Source: Segatella copri | Lineage (GTDB): Bacteria; Bacteroidota; Bacteroidia; Bacteroidales; Bacteroidaceae | Direction: 5' to 3' | DNA length: 64,000 nucleotides | Assembly (NCBI RefSeq): GCF_026015295.1 | Contig: NZ_JAPDUW010000001.1 | Coordinates: 2,046,001 to 2,110,000 of the forward strand | In this document: one piece after another, positions 34,766 through 44,215 of the stretch | Layout of the letters: every line of letters begins with the position of its first letter | Numbering within the stretch: the first letter of the stretch is position 1 | The notes under the pieces: generated by a model | Seen by the model: only the letters and a program-made list of their open reading frames with translations | Told to the model about the DNA's origin: nothing | Database searches by the model: none | Position numbers and translations under genes: made by a program

Positions 34766-35428
34766 ATGAAAAGAAATGATTGGATGGCGCTCATCGCCAC
34801 AACCATATTGATGTTTGCCGTATGCCTCTCGGCTTCGGCTAAAGGAAAAAGAAACGTGGAGCGAGGAATGACCAAGCAGGAAGTAATAGCCATTCTTGGA
34901 GAACCTAAGCTCACCAGTTTCGACATGTATGGGGACAAATGGGAATATGCCAAATATAATAATCTGTTTGGAGATTCCAAGTACATCACGGTCTTCTTCG
35001 ACAGAAACGGAAAGGTTGTGCAGTACGATACAAGAATCATAGAACCCAACAGCCAGACGTCGAATGTACAGCAACCACACCCAACTCCACCCATCTACGA
35101 TGGAAGATGTGAACCAGATGGCAGAATGGATTACGGCTATTGTCTCGATGATGCTTCCTTCTCCAAACTATATAATAAGGTGAAGAAGGCAAGCTTTGAT
35201 GACAACAAGTTCGATCTGATAGAAGTGGCCAGCCTCGGCTGTTACTATTCTTGTGCCCAAGCCGTCAGCATGATGAATATATTCACTTTTGGTGACAGCA
35301 AACTGAAAGCCCTCAGACTGATGGCTCCTCATATCATAGATTTGCAGAATGCCATTATCATCTATCAGCAATTCAGTTTTGAAAGCGAAAAGCAAAAGGT
35401 AGGAGAAATATTAAGAAGCAGCAGATAA
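34766..35428 (+). CDS. Exported BamE/SmpA-like plus DUF4476 protein
   Basis: 220 residues. An N-terminal helix (MALIATTILMFAVCLSASAKG) is probably a signal peptide. Residues about 28-85 (NVERGMTKQEVIAILGEPKLTSFDMYGDKWEYAKY…TVFFDRNGKVVQY) have the SmpA/BamE-like pattern, and the C-terminal 90 residues (DDASFSKLYNKVKKASFDDNKFDLIEVAS…NAIIIYQQFSFESEKQKVGEIL) fit DUF4476, a domain common in Bacteroidota secreted proteins. It probably acts in the periplasm or outer membrane; role unknown. It stands alone between IS110 copy 1 and the IS3 element. Confidence 0.75.
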   Translation: MKRNDWMALIATTILMFAVCLSASAKGKRNVERGMTKQEVIAILGEPKLTSFDMYGDKWEYAKYNNLFGDSKYITVFFDRNGKVVQYDTRIIEPNSQTSNVQQPHPTPPIYDGRCEPDGRMDYGYCLDDASFSKLYNKVKKASFDDNKFDLIEVASLGCYYSCAQAVSMMNIFTFGDSKLKALRLMAPHIIDLQNAIIIYQQFSFESEKQKVGEILRSSR

Positions 35429-35514
35429 TTATCTGGTATCTTTAAAAAATGATATCATCTATGATATGTACTTCCCTGAAAAAGGTTGTCACTTAGGAAC
35501 AAACAGAAGTGACA

Positions 35515-35952
35515 ATGAAACGTAAGACAAGAATTGAACGTGTGTATAATGAGGACACTGGTTGGTTTGAGACCCGTGAGGTAGAGTTGAATAGCTACTC
35601 TTTTACAGATGATGATCGTATCATGATAGTTCGAGAGTATATGGAGAGTGGGCTCCCAGCAGAAGAAATCATCAAGAAATACTATATAAGCAGTCGTACA
35701 GTGCTATTTTCTTGGATGGATAAGTTCTTAAATGAAAAAGATTTGTTATCTTTGCCGCCAGAAGACCAAAACCGTGACGATATGGCAAAGACAACAAATG
35801 AACAGTTGAAAGAGAAAGATGCAGAGATTAAGCGTCTCCGCAAGGCTTTGGAGTTAGAGAAGCTTCGCTCTAAGGCATTCTCCACCATGATTGACCTCGC
35901 AGAAGAAACCTTCAATATTCCTGTGAGAAAAAAATCTGGTACCAAACAGTAA
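35515..35952 (+). CDS. IS3-family transposase OrfA
   Basis: 145 residues from ATG 35515 (MKRKTRIERVYNEDTG). A helix-turn-helix (MIVREYMESGLPAEEIIKKYYISSRTVLFSWMDKF) is followed by a leucine-zipper-like helix (TNEQLKEKDAEIKRLRKALELEKLRSKAFSTMIDLAEETF). A run of seven A (35928-35934) near the end, in the frame where a -1 slip leads into OrfB, is a probable programmed frameshift site that yields the OrfAB transposase. Confidence 0.85.
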   Translation: MKRKTRIERVYNEDTGWFETREVELNSYSFTDDDRIMIVREYMESGLPAEEIIKKYYISSRTVLFSWMDKFLNEKDLLSLPPEDQNRDDMAKTTNEQLKEKDAEIKRLRKALELEKLRSKAFSTMIDLAEETFNIPVRKKSGTKQ

Positions 35953-35954
35953 GC

Positions 35955-36857
35955 TTGCTCCGCACAGAGTGCCAGAGCCAAGGTTTAGGCACTCTATGTG
36001 GGCTGTTTGGTTTCACCCGGCAAGCATATAATAAGCGCAATGTCTCTGACGGCTTTGCTGAAGATGTCATTGAGTCTATCATCATTGAAAAGGCACGTGA
36101 GTATCGTAAGTCAAATCCTGGCTTAGGAGCTGTAAAGTTGCATGCCATATTGAAACAGATGTTTGAGGATACAGGCTGTTTCCCTGGTCGTGACGCATTT
36201 ATTGAGATGCTGCGTAAGCATGGGCTCATGGTGCGTATAAAGCGCCGTAGGCGCTATAAGACAACAGATTCCGACCATAATTACCGCAAATATCCAAACT
36301 TGATTAAGGGAGTAGTTCCTACCCGTCCGAACCAGATTTGGGCAAGTGACATCACCTATGTTGAAACCAATGAAGGTGTGTGCTACCTCTCGCTTATAAC
36401 AGACCTGTATTCCCATAAAATCGTTGGATGGGCTGTTGGTCCAACATTAGAAACTGTATATCCATTAGAAGCGCTTAAAATGGCATATAAAAGCATTGAT
36501 GAAGAAACTGCAAAAGGACTCATCCATCACTCTGACAGAGGAAGCCAGTATTGCAGTCAGAATTATGTGTCTATCCTAAAAAGTCATGGCTCACAAATAA
36601 GTATGACTCAAACAGGAGATCCTTTGGAGAATGCCATAGCAGAACGTGCAAACGGCATTTTAAAAACGGAATGGCTTTATAGGATGACAATTCCTACTCG
36701 TAAAGTATGTAAGAAGGAACTGACCAGGATTATTGCGTTTTATAACGACGAAAGACCGCATATGAGTATCGGTAATCAAACACCATCTGTTGCACATACT
36801 CAAGCGGGGCCACAGCAGAAAATGTGGAAAAATCCTTGGGAAAATTCTTCTAATTAG
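35955..36857 (+). CDS. IS3-family transposase OrfB (DDE integrase)
   Basis: 300 residues when counted from TTG 35955, though its natural expression is probably by -1 frameshift from OrfA, because the frame is open back to the A7 run. DDE motifs are visible: D in IWASDITYVET, D in LIHHSDRGSQYCS, and E in NAIAERANGILKTEWL. The HTH_21 part is at the start (VKLHAILKQMFEDTGCFPGRDAFIEMLRKHGLMVR). It appears intact. Confidence 0.9.
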   Translation: MLRTECQSQGLGTLCGLFGFTRQAYNKRNVSDGFAEDVIESIIIEKAREYRKSNPGLGAVKLHAILKQMFEDTGCFPGRDAFIEMLRKHGLMVRIKRRRRYKTTDSDHNYRKYPNLIKGVVPTRPNQIWASDITYVETNEGVCYLSLITDLYSHKIVGWAVGPTLETVYPLEALKMAYKSIDEETAKGLIHHSDRGSQYCSQNYVSILKSHGSQISMTQTGDPLENAIAERANGILKTEWLYRMTIPTRKVCKKELTRIIAFYNDERPHMSIGNQTPSVAHTQAGPQQKMWKNPWENSSN

Positions 36858-37112
36858 TTGAAAATGTGTATCTTTGCATTTGAAAGAATATCATCACCGT
36901 AACCTTTCTAGGGATAGCTCCTTAAAAAGAGTAACCTAGTTAGGTATAATGGGGATTCGCTGACAACCCATATAGTGATAAAATTAAAAATGCGTAACTC
37001 ATTTAGTGATAAGAAAAATAGATAGTAACATATTTAGTTTAACCATCCTAAAGGTGACAACTTTTTCACGTATAAGACAATATAAAGAGAACTTTTTATG
37101 TTAAATTATACA

Positions 37113-37170
37113 TATTGTTTAGTCGATTTAACAAAATAATTGTATTTTTGCAAAGTCAATTAAACAATAT
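37113..37170. promoter_or_regulatory. Inverted repeat around the ATPase promoter (possible operator)
   Basis: ATATTGTTTA (37113-37122) and TAAACAATAT (37161-37170) are perfect complements and flank the -7 element TATTTTTGC (37143-37151). The second arm ends 6 bp before the ATG at 37177. Symmetric sites enclosing a promoter suggest a repressor or autoregulation. Confidence 0.55.
37143..37151 (+). promoter_or_regulatory. Promoter -7 element of the DUF4143 ATPase gene
   Basis: TATTTTTGC fits TAnnTTTGC, 25 bp before the ATG. Confidence 0.65.
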
Positions 37171-37176
37171 TGAGCT

Positions 37177-38457
37177 ATGATACAAAAAGAAGTAATCAGA
37201 GAAATACTCTTGGAGAACAGAAAAGAAGTAGAATTACAACATGTCGTTCCAAGAAACTTTCAGATGGAAGATTTTGCCAACTATGTTCTGATTGGCGTCA
37301 GACGAGCTGGCAAATCTTTCATGCTCTATCAGCAGATTCAACAAAACCTGAAACGGGGAATCACCTGGGACTCCATGCTCTACATCAATTTTGAGGATGA
37401 ACGTCTGATGGGGATGACTGCACAAGAACTTAATCTTATCCTTGAAGTTCATGGTATGATGTCAAAAGAACGTCCTATTCTATTTCTTGATGAAATACAA
37501 AACATCAACGGTTGGGAAAAATTCGCACGCCGATTGGCAGACAACAAATACAGAGTCTATATTACAGGCAGCAATGCAAAGATGCTTGGCAGTGATGTAG
37601 CAACAACTTTAGGAGGACGCTATATCACCAAACACATCATGCCATATAGTTTTCCCGAATTTCTCCAAGCCAATGAAGTGTCTTATGATTCAAATACTCT
37701 CGCAACCACCTTTGGAAGAGCTGAAGTACAACGACATTTTACTAATTATTTCCGTTTTGGCGGTTTCCCAGAAGGAGCAAGACTAGCATCAAAAAGAGAT
37801 TATATCAATAGTGTATATCAAAAGATTTACCTAGGAGACATTGCTTCTCGTAACAAAATTGAAAATCAATTTTCTCTTCGAGTTCTATTCAGAAAATTGG
37901 CAGAAAGTGTAAAGCAACCGATTTCTTTTACACGTCTCACAAATATAATAGCATCTACAGGTGCAAAACTAAGCAAACCTACACTCATTAACTATCTTGA
38001 GTACTCTAAAGATGCATTCTTGGTTTATCCCATCAAGAATATTGCCGACAATCTCACTCAACGTGAGACCAATCCCAAATACTATTTTGTGGACAACGGC
38101 ATCATCAGTATACTTGCCATGGATGTTGACACATCATTATTGGAGAATATGGTTGCGATGGAGCTACTTCGAAGATATGGACTGGAAGAGCAAGTGTTCT
38201 TTTACAACAAGAACGTGGAAGTAGATTTTTACATACCAGATGCCGCAACTGCCATACAGGTAAGCTACAACCCCAAAAAGTCTGTTGAAACTTGGGAAAG
38301 AGAATCAACTGCACTTATCAAACTATCAAAAGTACTTGATTGCAAAAGACTTATCATTCTTACATATGAATTAGAAGAAAATATAGAACTAAAAGGATTG
38401 AATATCGAAGTAATACCTGTATGGAAATGGTTACTCGATACAAAAATTGCAAAATAA
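37177..38457 (+). CDS. AAA ATPase with DUF4143 domain
   Basis: 426 residues. Walker A is GVRRAGKSFMLYQ (about residues 45-57), Walker B is PILFLDEIQNINGWEKF, sensor-like VYITGSNAKML follows, and the C-terminal half (about 200-426) is DUF4143, a PD-(D/E)XK-related fold (…FFYNKNVEVDFYIPDAATAIQVSYNPK). Such STAND-like ATPases are abundant in gut Bacteroidota, function unknown. It is AT-rich compared with the methyltransferase that follows without gap (stop and ATG adjacent at 38457/38458), suggesting acquisition. A symmetric operator-like site surrounds its promoter. Confidence 0.88.
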   Translation: MIQKEVIREILLENRKEVELQHVVPRNFQMEDFANYVLIGVRRAGKSFMLYQQIQQNLKRGITWDSMLYINFEDERLMGMTAQELNLILEVHGMMSKERPILFLDEIQNINGWEKFARRLADNKYRVYITGSNAKMLGSDVATTLGGRYITKHIMPYSFPEFLQANEVSYDSNTLATTFGRAEVQRHFTNYFRFGGFPEGARLASKRDYINSVYQKIYLGDIASRNKIENQFSLRVLFRKLAESVKQPISFTRLTNIIASTGAKLSKPTLINYLEYSKDAFLVYPIKNIADNLTQRETNPKYYFVDNGIISILAMDVDTSLLENMVAMELLRRYGLEEQVFFYNKNVEVDFYIPDAATAIQVSYNPKKSVETWERESTALIKLSKVLDCKRLIILTYELEENIELKGLNIEVIPVWKWLLDTKIAK

Positions 38458-39183
38458 ATGAATACAAAGATATTATCAAAAGACAAAGACCCGATGGGTG
38501 CCGCTATCCTTGATTATCAGAAATCGGGAAGAGCAGGAAGATTACGTGTGCTCTCTTCTATGTTCGAAGAGGACGAAATGCCGGTGAAACATCTCTTCAG
38601 AAAAGTTGAGGAGATGCCGATGCTGGAGCAGAAGGCCTTGCAACTCACAAAAGGACGTGTACTGGATATCGGAGCCGGCAGCGGCTGCCATACGCTCGCC
38701 TTGCAGGAGAAGGGCTTGGAGGTAAAAGCCATTGATATTTCTCCTCTGAGCTGCGAAGCGATGGAACTGAGAGGAGTAAAGGATGCGGAATGCATCAATC
38801 TTTTCGATGAACATCTGGAAACAGGGTTCGATACCATCCTCCTCCTGATGAACGGAACGGGTATCGCCGGAAAGATAGAACATCTCCCTGCCCTCTTCCA
38901 GCGCCTGAAGGCGTTGCTGAATCCAGGCGGACAGATTCTTATCGATTCCTCCGACCTCAAATATATCTACGAAAATGAAGACGGAAGTTTCGACATCAAT
39001 CTGAATGGTGCCTACTATGGTGAAGTGGATTATCAGATGATTTACAAAGACATTAAGGGAGACTGTTTCGACTGGCTCTACGTAGATTTTCCATTGCTCA
39101 AATCCATCGCCGAAACCTGCGGTATGCATGGCGAACTCGTGGCAGAAGGCGAACACTACGACTATCTGGCGAGGTTTTTCTAA
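38458..39183 (+). CDS. Class I SAM-dependent methyltransferase
   Basis: 241 residues. Motif I is VLDIGAGSGCHTLALQEKG (about 63-81), motif II is VKAIDISPLSCEAM, and DTILLLMNGTGIAGKI with LKALLNPGGQILIDSSDLKYI follows the usual Rossmann pattern. The substrate cannot be told. The gene starts right at the end of the ATPase gene, so both are cotranscribed although their base composition differs. Confidence 0.85.
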   Translation: MNTKILSKDKDPMGAAILDYQKSGRAGRLRVLSSMFEEDEMPVKHLFRKVEEMPMLEQKALQLTKGRVLDIGAGSGCHTLALQEKGLEVKAIDISPLSCEAMELRGVKDAECINLFDEHLETGFDTILLLMNGTGIAGKIEHLPALFQRLKALLNPGGQILIDSSDLKYIYENEDGSFDINLNGAYYGEVDYQMIYKDIKGDCFDWLYVDFPLLKSIAETCGMHGELVAEGEHYDYLARFF

Positions 39184-39247
39184 AAAATTCTGCTAAAATC
39201 TTCTGAATAGCTTAAAATGAGCGATTTATGAGTGTCTTTCCTCAATA

Positions 39248-39261
39248 GAGGTAATGACTTG
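39248..39261. other. Putative attachment-site direct repeat (left)
   Basis: GAGGTAATGACTTG, identical to 47659-47672. Together they enclose the integrase, its partner, IS110 copy 2, the HEAT-like protein and the outer-membrane barrel (about 8.4 kb). Confidence 0.4.
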
Positions 39262-39545
39262 GCAATAGTTTTAACTTCTACATTCTACATAAGTTTGCCT
39301 TGCTTGCCAAACAACTCTTTTCGGATGCAAAGTTAAACCTAAAATCTGAAAAACGACACTTTTTGCTTTGTTTTTATAGATTATTAATTTTGGGTTGGAA
39401 GTGTGCTTATTCCAAATGTAGCAACACATTGTCTATGCAGCATAGATAAATTTCATATACGGCATTAAAAGTAAGAGAAATGTTAAATGTCGTCCTCATT
39501 CCTACAATACAAAGCAAAACGTTCTCGTTTATGGATTTTTTTTCG

Positions 39546-39553
39546 TACTTTTG
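39546..39553 (+). promoter_or_regulatory. Promoter -7 element of the barrel protein gene
   Basis: TACTTTTG (TAnnTTTG), 40 bp before the ATG at 39593. Confidence 0.5.
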
Positions 39554-39592
39554 AAAGTTATAGAAAGAGAATGTAGATTAGAAAGGTAAAAT

Positions 39593-41686
39593 ATGGACAA
39601 TAAAGTATTCCTTTTAGGATTATTTCTGCTTTCAGTTGCTAACGTGAAAGCTCAAACTCAGACGCAGAATGATTCGCTCACAATGGAGAACATGATGCAC
39701 AACCTTCCCGAAATAATGGTCAAAGGTTCGCGCCCTATCGTCAAGGCTGAGCGAGGTATGTTATCCTATAACATGCCGTTACTCATGAAGCAACTACCTG
39801 CCGACAATGCCTATGAGGCTCTTACACGTATTCCTGGTGTTAGTGATGCTGATGGTGGCATCAAGTTTTCCGGCAACGAGGTGACGCTTATCATCAACGG
39901 ACAGGCGACCACTTTAACGCAAGAACAGCTTGCAGACAGATTGAAAGCGATGCCTGCTGCACAGTTGGCTAAAGCAGAGGTGATGCTTGCTGCTCCTGCA
40001 CGTTATCATGTTCGTGGCATGGCTATAAATATCGTCACGAAAGATTATGCAGGGAAAAATCAGTTGTCGGGACAGATAAATGGAGGATTACAGCAAAACA
40101 AATATTCCAGAGAGTTTGGAGATTTCTATCTTTCCATGCAGAGGGGCAAATTTGGAATGGATGCACAATATCAATTTATTGACGGCAATTCATATGGTGA
40201 ATCTTCACGCATAGCCAACCATCCATTGGATAACGGGCGTATTCACTACAACGATGAAACGTGGCAGAAATCATTTGGTATTGCTCATGACTACCGACTT
40301 GGTATGAATTATGCATTTAGCAAGAACCATCGACTTGACATTGCCTATACGGGAAAATGGCAAAAGTCTTGCTCCAACAATCACACTACAGGTTCAAGTG
40401 TAAGCGGAATGCATTACGACACTCATGTGTATCTGCACAATGTTGATGTAAACTACTCACTTCCTTTTGGACTTAACATTAGTGGTTCGTACACTAACTA
40501 TCGTACCCCTCAACAACAAAAACTTGACGGTACGATGTATGCAGATGAAAATACGACAGAAACGGAACGCAACCTTACAAGTGGCAGTGAACAGACTATC
40601 AGCAAATGGATGTTCGCAGCCGACCAAAACCATTCTTTTACACATGGTTGGGGATTGTCGTATGGTGTAAAGGGACAATTCACAAGCAACAAGAGTTATC
40701 AGAACACCATCGACAAAGAGGGTAACATTCTGCCTAATGCAACAAGCAGTGTGGACATCAACGAACGTATTTGGAATATATACGCAGGTTTCAGCAAACA
40801 GATAAACAAGGCAATTAGTCTTGAAGTATCCGCAGCAGCCGAACAATACCATTCACCGATATGGGACAAATGGCGCATATATCCGTCACTCAATGCCCTG
40901 TGGAATATCAACGAGAACCATTTACTCAACTTGTCATTCAGTTCCAATTCTGAATTTCCGAGCTATTGGTCAACAATGAGCAGTGTATTTTACTCATCGG
41001 CATATACCGAGATACATGGCAATCCTGATTTGAAACCATACTCTTATTACAATGTCAACCTTATGTGGCAGATTAAAAGACGTTATACGCTGATGGCTTT
41101 TGCAAGTCTGAAACCTGATTATTCTGTGCAGTTACCGTACCAACCAACAGACCGTATGGCGGTAATATTGAAGGAAACCAACTTCAACTATGAGAATAGC
41201 TTTGGATTGCAAGCCTCTGCAATATTCAGTGCTGGCAAATGGCTCAACGGTAATGTGTTTGCTGTAGGAATCTATAAACATGCCAAAAGTGACCATTTCT
41301 TCGATTTGCCATTCAACCGCAAGAAGCTGACGGCAGCACTTGGAGGTACTGCATCTATAAAACTTTGCAGCACACAAGACTTACGCCTTATACTCAACCC
41401 TTTCTTTCAGTCAAAAGTAATACAAGGTGTTTATGATGTAAGTCCTATCTTTAGAATGAATGCCAAGTTACAATGGACTTCACATGATGGGAAATGGGGA
41501 TTGCGCATAAATGGCAGCAACATCTTCAACAACAAGGCAGACACTCGTTCCGTACAAGGTAATCAAGATTACCGTATGAAAATTAACAACAATTGGGCTA
41601 CTGCTACTTTTGCTGTTATTTATAAGTTCGGTGGCTATAAAGAAAAAAAAGTAAAAGCAGTTGATACATCAAGAATGGGACACTAA
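39593..41686 (+). CDS. Outer-membrane beta-barrel protein with TonB-plug-like N-terminus
   Basis: 697 residues. A signal peptide (FLLGLFLLSVANVKAQ) is followed by a plug-like domain (LPEIMVKGSRPIVKAERGMLSYNM…AYEALTRIPGVSDADGGIKFSGNEVTLIINGQ…AEVMLAAPARYHVRGMAINIVTK, about 35-145), then an antiparallel barrel of alternating aromatic strands to the C-terminus. This fits the OMP_b-brl_3 family (TonB-receptor-like). It lacks the carboxypeptidase-like N-terminal domain of many relatives. Substrate unknown. It is the first gene of a pair with the small downstream protein. Confidence 0.88.
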   Translation: MDNKVFLLGLFLLSVANVKAQTQTQNDSLTMENMMHNLPEIMVKGSRPIVKAERGMLSYNMPLLMKQLPADNAYEALTRIPGVSDADGGIKFSGNEVTLIINGQATTLTQEQLADRLKAMPAAQLAKAEVMLAAPARYHVRGMAINIVTKDYAGKNQLSGQINGGLQQNKYSREFGDFYLSMQRGKFGMDAQYQFIDGNSYGESSRIANHPLDNGRIHYNDETWQKSFGIAHDYRLGMNYAFSKNHRLDIAYTGKWQKSCSNNHTTGSSVSGMHYDTHVYLHNVDVNYSLPFGLNISGSYTNYRTPQQQKLDGTMYADENTTETERNLTSGSEQTISKWMFAADQNHSFTHGWGLSYGVKGQFTSNKSYQNTIDKEGNILPNATSSVDINERIWNIYAGFSKQINKAISLEVSAAAEQYHSPIWDKWRIYPSLNALWNINENHLLNLSFSSNSEFPSYWSTMSSVFYSSAYTEIHGNPDLKPYSYYNVNLMWQIKRRYTLMAFASLKPDYSVQLPYQPTDRMAVILKETNFNYENSFGLQASAIFSAGKWLNGNVFAVGIYKHAKSDHFFDLPFNRKKLTAALGGTASIKLCSTQDLRLILNPFFQSKVIQGVYDVSPIFRMNAKLQWTSHDGKWGLRINGSNIFNNKADTRSVQGNQDYRMKINNNWATATFAVIYKFGGYKEKKVKAVDTSRMGH

Positions 41687-41696
41687 GCCGCATGAT

Positions 41697-42230
41697 ATGA
41701 AACAAAAACTAATTGGTAGAATTAGCATGGATAACATCCATGAGCTATGCTTTCTCACCCAAGGCGAAGAGAACAATCACCGAAAGGAAGAACTCTATCG
41801 GCTCACTTTCGATGAGGACAACCGAGTAGCATTCAATGCACTGCATGTTCTATCAAATTTCGACTTAGCCAATAATGAGTGGCTTTATTGCAAACATGAC
41901 GAGCTGATTGACCGAGTGATGAAGGAAGAGCATGTTGGGAAACGCCGTCTAATGCTCAATCTTCTCTTACGCCAACCGTTTGAAGAAGAATTCCTCCGCT
42001 CGGATTTCATAGACTTCTGTGTAAGCAAGATTACCGCTTGCGCTCAACCCTATGCTATACGAGCCTATTGCATGAAGCTTGCTTATGGGCAAATGAAGTA
42101 TTATCCCGAACTTCTCAGCGAGTTAAAGATGGCATTGGACATGTTGGAACAAGAGGCCCTATCCCCAGGATTAGCTTCCGCAAAAAGGCAGATATTGATG
42201 AAAATAAAAAGGAAGCATTCTTTGTCTTAA
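41697..42230 (+). CDS. Small HEAT-like helical protein of unknown function
   Basis: 177 residues, from ATG 41697; the frame is open from 41661 but that would overlap the barrel gene. Repeating helical pairs (LYRLTFDEDNRVAFNALHVLSNFDLANNEWLYCKHDELIDRVMKEEHVGKRRLMLNLLLRQPF) suggest a HEAT/ARM-like solenoid. There is no signal peptide. It begins 11 bp after the barrel gene, so the two are coexpressed. In Bacteroidota such small solenoid proteins often follow outer-membrane barrels; I do not know the function. Confidence 0.7.
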   Translation: MKQKLIGRISMDNIHELCFLTQGEENNHRKEELYRLTFDEDNRVAFNALHVLSNFDLANNEWLYCKHDELIDRVMKEEHVGKRRLMLNLLLRQPFEEEFLRSDFIDFCVSKITACAQPYAIRAYCMKLAYGQMKYYPELLSELKMALDMLEQEALSPGLASAKRQILMKIKRKHSLS

Positions 42231-42671
42231 TGTAGCATTTCCGCAAAGAATAGTCTTGTTTCTGTATGTTTGCCATTCGATATACTGCTTACAGTTGGTA
42301 CACTCACTTTCTGCGACCATCGGGAGCAAAATTTCTCCGCCCTCATGGTGGAGCGAGGAGTTTTGGGGTTTCCAAAACATAACCTCGCTCCCTCCTCTAA
42401 GAACAAAAGACGAGATATTTGCCTTTCGGCTTTCCATGCCCAAGGTTGCAGACCTTAATTCTCTCAATTTACGCCAAACATCAAAGCTGCCACATTGAAA
42501 GAACAAGGTCACAGACACAAGCTACTTTGTACATGGAGTTTGCAAAGGAAAAGGTGATATTTTCAGTGTGAAACTTGCCAAGTGTTTCAGTTGTGTGTTG
42601 TTGATTTCCTTTGTGAACTATGCCGAGTGTGCTGTGTGTCCTCGGTATAGTCTGCATAAATCTAATGCCAT
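42231..42671. other. Intergenic region left of IS110 copy 2
   Basis: 441 bp without a convincing gene. A hairpin CTATGCCGAG (42618-42627) / CTCGGTATAG (42641-42650), with one G-T pair and no T-run behind it, lies 21 bp before the IS unit. I see nothing else of note. Confidence 0.6.
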
Positions 42672-42902
42672 GATTCCTAAGACATCACCAAATTTTTGAG
42701 AGCTTTTTTGTGTTAAAATAAGCAAAATAGCCCCCAGAAAGCATATAGTCATACCTACCCCTGTAGCAGAAGAAGACATTTTTTGACTTTTCTGTTACAA
42801 AAAAAACGATACGGAACTCTTTCTTTTAATAGCTTTTTGCTCGATTCCTAATTAGTTATCCGTATCTGTCCTCACAAGACTATAAGAGACAATGGTACAT
42901 TG

Positions 42903-43949
42903 TCATAGTTCACTTGCTTTGGACTTTTCAATATGTAAGTTCTTTCTGTCGTCAGAGGTGTTCAACACTTCCCATTTTCTCTTTTGCTTGCCTATGGCAA
43001 ACATTCTGCAAATGAGCTTAAACTTGACGGCATTCAATGCCTTACGCTTAGTATCAGAATCTTTTCTGCCTCCTAACTTTCGATTATAAAACATTTGCAT
43101 TTCCACATCGTACTCAACAGCTCTCAATGCCGCCATAGACAGGTCAGCTTTCACTTGACCGTTACAGTGTGCGGAAGGTCGGGCACGCCATTTCACACTG
43201 GTACCAGAAGTGTGACTGCATGGAGCTACGCCAACATATCTCGCATATTGCCGAGCTGTGTCAAAAGCGGTAAAGTTTCGTGTGATGGCAATTATGTTTG
43301 TTGCATTGACAAAACCAATTCCTGGTATCGTCAACAGATTCTGAAAAGTGTCAAAGACATCTTCCTCCTTGGACATTAATTCACACTCTTCCTGATCTAT
43401 CTTCTCAATGTCATGATTGAGCTTTTTAATGTAGCTCTCATACATGGCAGAATCCTCTTTCGTTTCAAACATCTGCATTCGGTTCATAAAGTTTGTCCGT
43501 TGCTCCACAAGGAACTTACGCTCATTGACAAGTTGCTTCAATTGTTGCATAGCCTTGCTTGGCAACTTGTATGGCTTGGCACATTCCGTGCCATCATAAC
43601 GATAGAGGAAGTCAGCTATCTTTGCAGAGTCATTCTTGTCTCGCTTATCTATTGTCCCCATAGGATGATGTTTTACTATACGTGTACTAAGCATACAGAA
43701 AGAGTAATTCTTGGACGTGAGGAATTTTTCCAAGTCCAAGGAGTAGCAACCTGTAAATTCCATGCCAAACAGGGCTTGGGAAAGTACCACACGGCTCTTT
43801 TTGAGCCATGAGCACATATCGCCAAATCCCTTGCGAGTGTTGTTGAACACCTCATGAGGGAACATTTTGATGTTGGTGTCCTCACGAAATATAGATACAT
43901 CTATGACATTTTTAGAGATGTCAATGCCTACAAATGATTTATTTTTCAT
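42903..43949 (-). CDS. IS110-family transposase A, copy 2
   Basis: 348 residues, identical in sequence to the transposase at 32105-33151 (same DEDD start GIDIS and serine region SGTSVKW). Intact. Confidence 0.93.
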   Translation of the reverse strand: MKNKSFVGIDISKNVIDVSIFREDTNIKMFPHEVFNNTRKGFGDMCSWLKKSRVVLSQALFGMEFTGCYSLDLEKFLTSKNYSFCMLSTRIVKHHPMGTIDKRDKNDSAKIADFLYRYDGTECAKPYKLPSKAMQQLKQLVNERKFLVEQRTNFMNRMQMFETKEDSAMYESYIKKLNHDIEKIDQEECELMSKEEDVFDTFQNLLTIPGIGFVNATNIIAITRNFTAFDTARQYARYVGVAPCSHTSGTSVKWRARPSAHCNGQVKADLSMAALRAVEYDVEMQMFYNRKLGGRKDSDTKRKALNAVKFKLICRMFAIGKQKRKWEVLNTSDDRKNLHIEKSKASEL

Positions 43950-43969
43950 ATCTTTGCACCGCTTTACGA

Positions 43970-44133
43970 AAGGAACTCTCTATGTCAGGATAAGCCAAAT
44001 CTTTTAAAAGCTGGGACGGACAGCTAATTCCCTAAAAGGCACTGAGTCTGACATTTCGGGCAGAGGAGACTATATCAAGGGAAAGGGCTTTGCCTAAGAT
44101 TAAAAAGTTCACTACCTCTGTCTGGAGTTCCTT
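43970..44133 (-). ncRNA. Candidate bridge RNA region of IS110 element A, copy 2
   Basis: Identical to 33172-33335: 9-bp closing stem and nested hairpins upstream of transposase A. Confidence 0.45.
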
Positions 44134-44215
44134 CCTTTTGAGGATTCCTCGCAAAGGTAGTGCCAAAAGCAACCAAGAGACTCTATCATGGTATAGTGAT
44201 GGTCTTAAAACACTG

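Larger units (their letters stand above)
35477..37068 (+). mobile_element. IS3-family insertion sequence
   Basis: The ends carry imperfect inverted repeats: TGAAAAAGGTTGTCACTTAG at 35477-35496 against the complement of 37046-37068 (GTTGTCAC and TGAAAAAG shared, differing by small gaps). Two overlapping frames encode OrfA and OrfB. The right 0.2 kb after OrfB is noncoding and contains tagtgata repeats. I could not find a clear target duplication. The right end is inferred from the inverted repeat only. Confidence 0.8.
39184..39592. other. Intergenic region with a possible attachment-site repeat
   Basis: 409 bp without a gene. GAGGTAATGACTTG at 39248-39261 recurs at 47659-47672, behind the integrase gene. 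An orphan minus-strand TAACTTTGC (complement of 39327-39335) faces away from any gene. The last part holds the promoter at 39546. Confidence 0.6.

Noticed and set aside
35441..35476. Target-site duplication of the IS3 element
   Set aside because: The bases beyond the inverted repeats (…TTCCC and CGTAT…) do not give a convincing 3-5-bp repeat.
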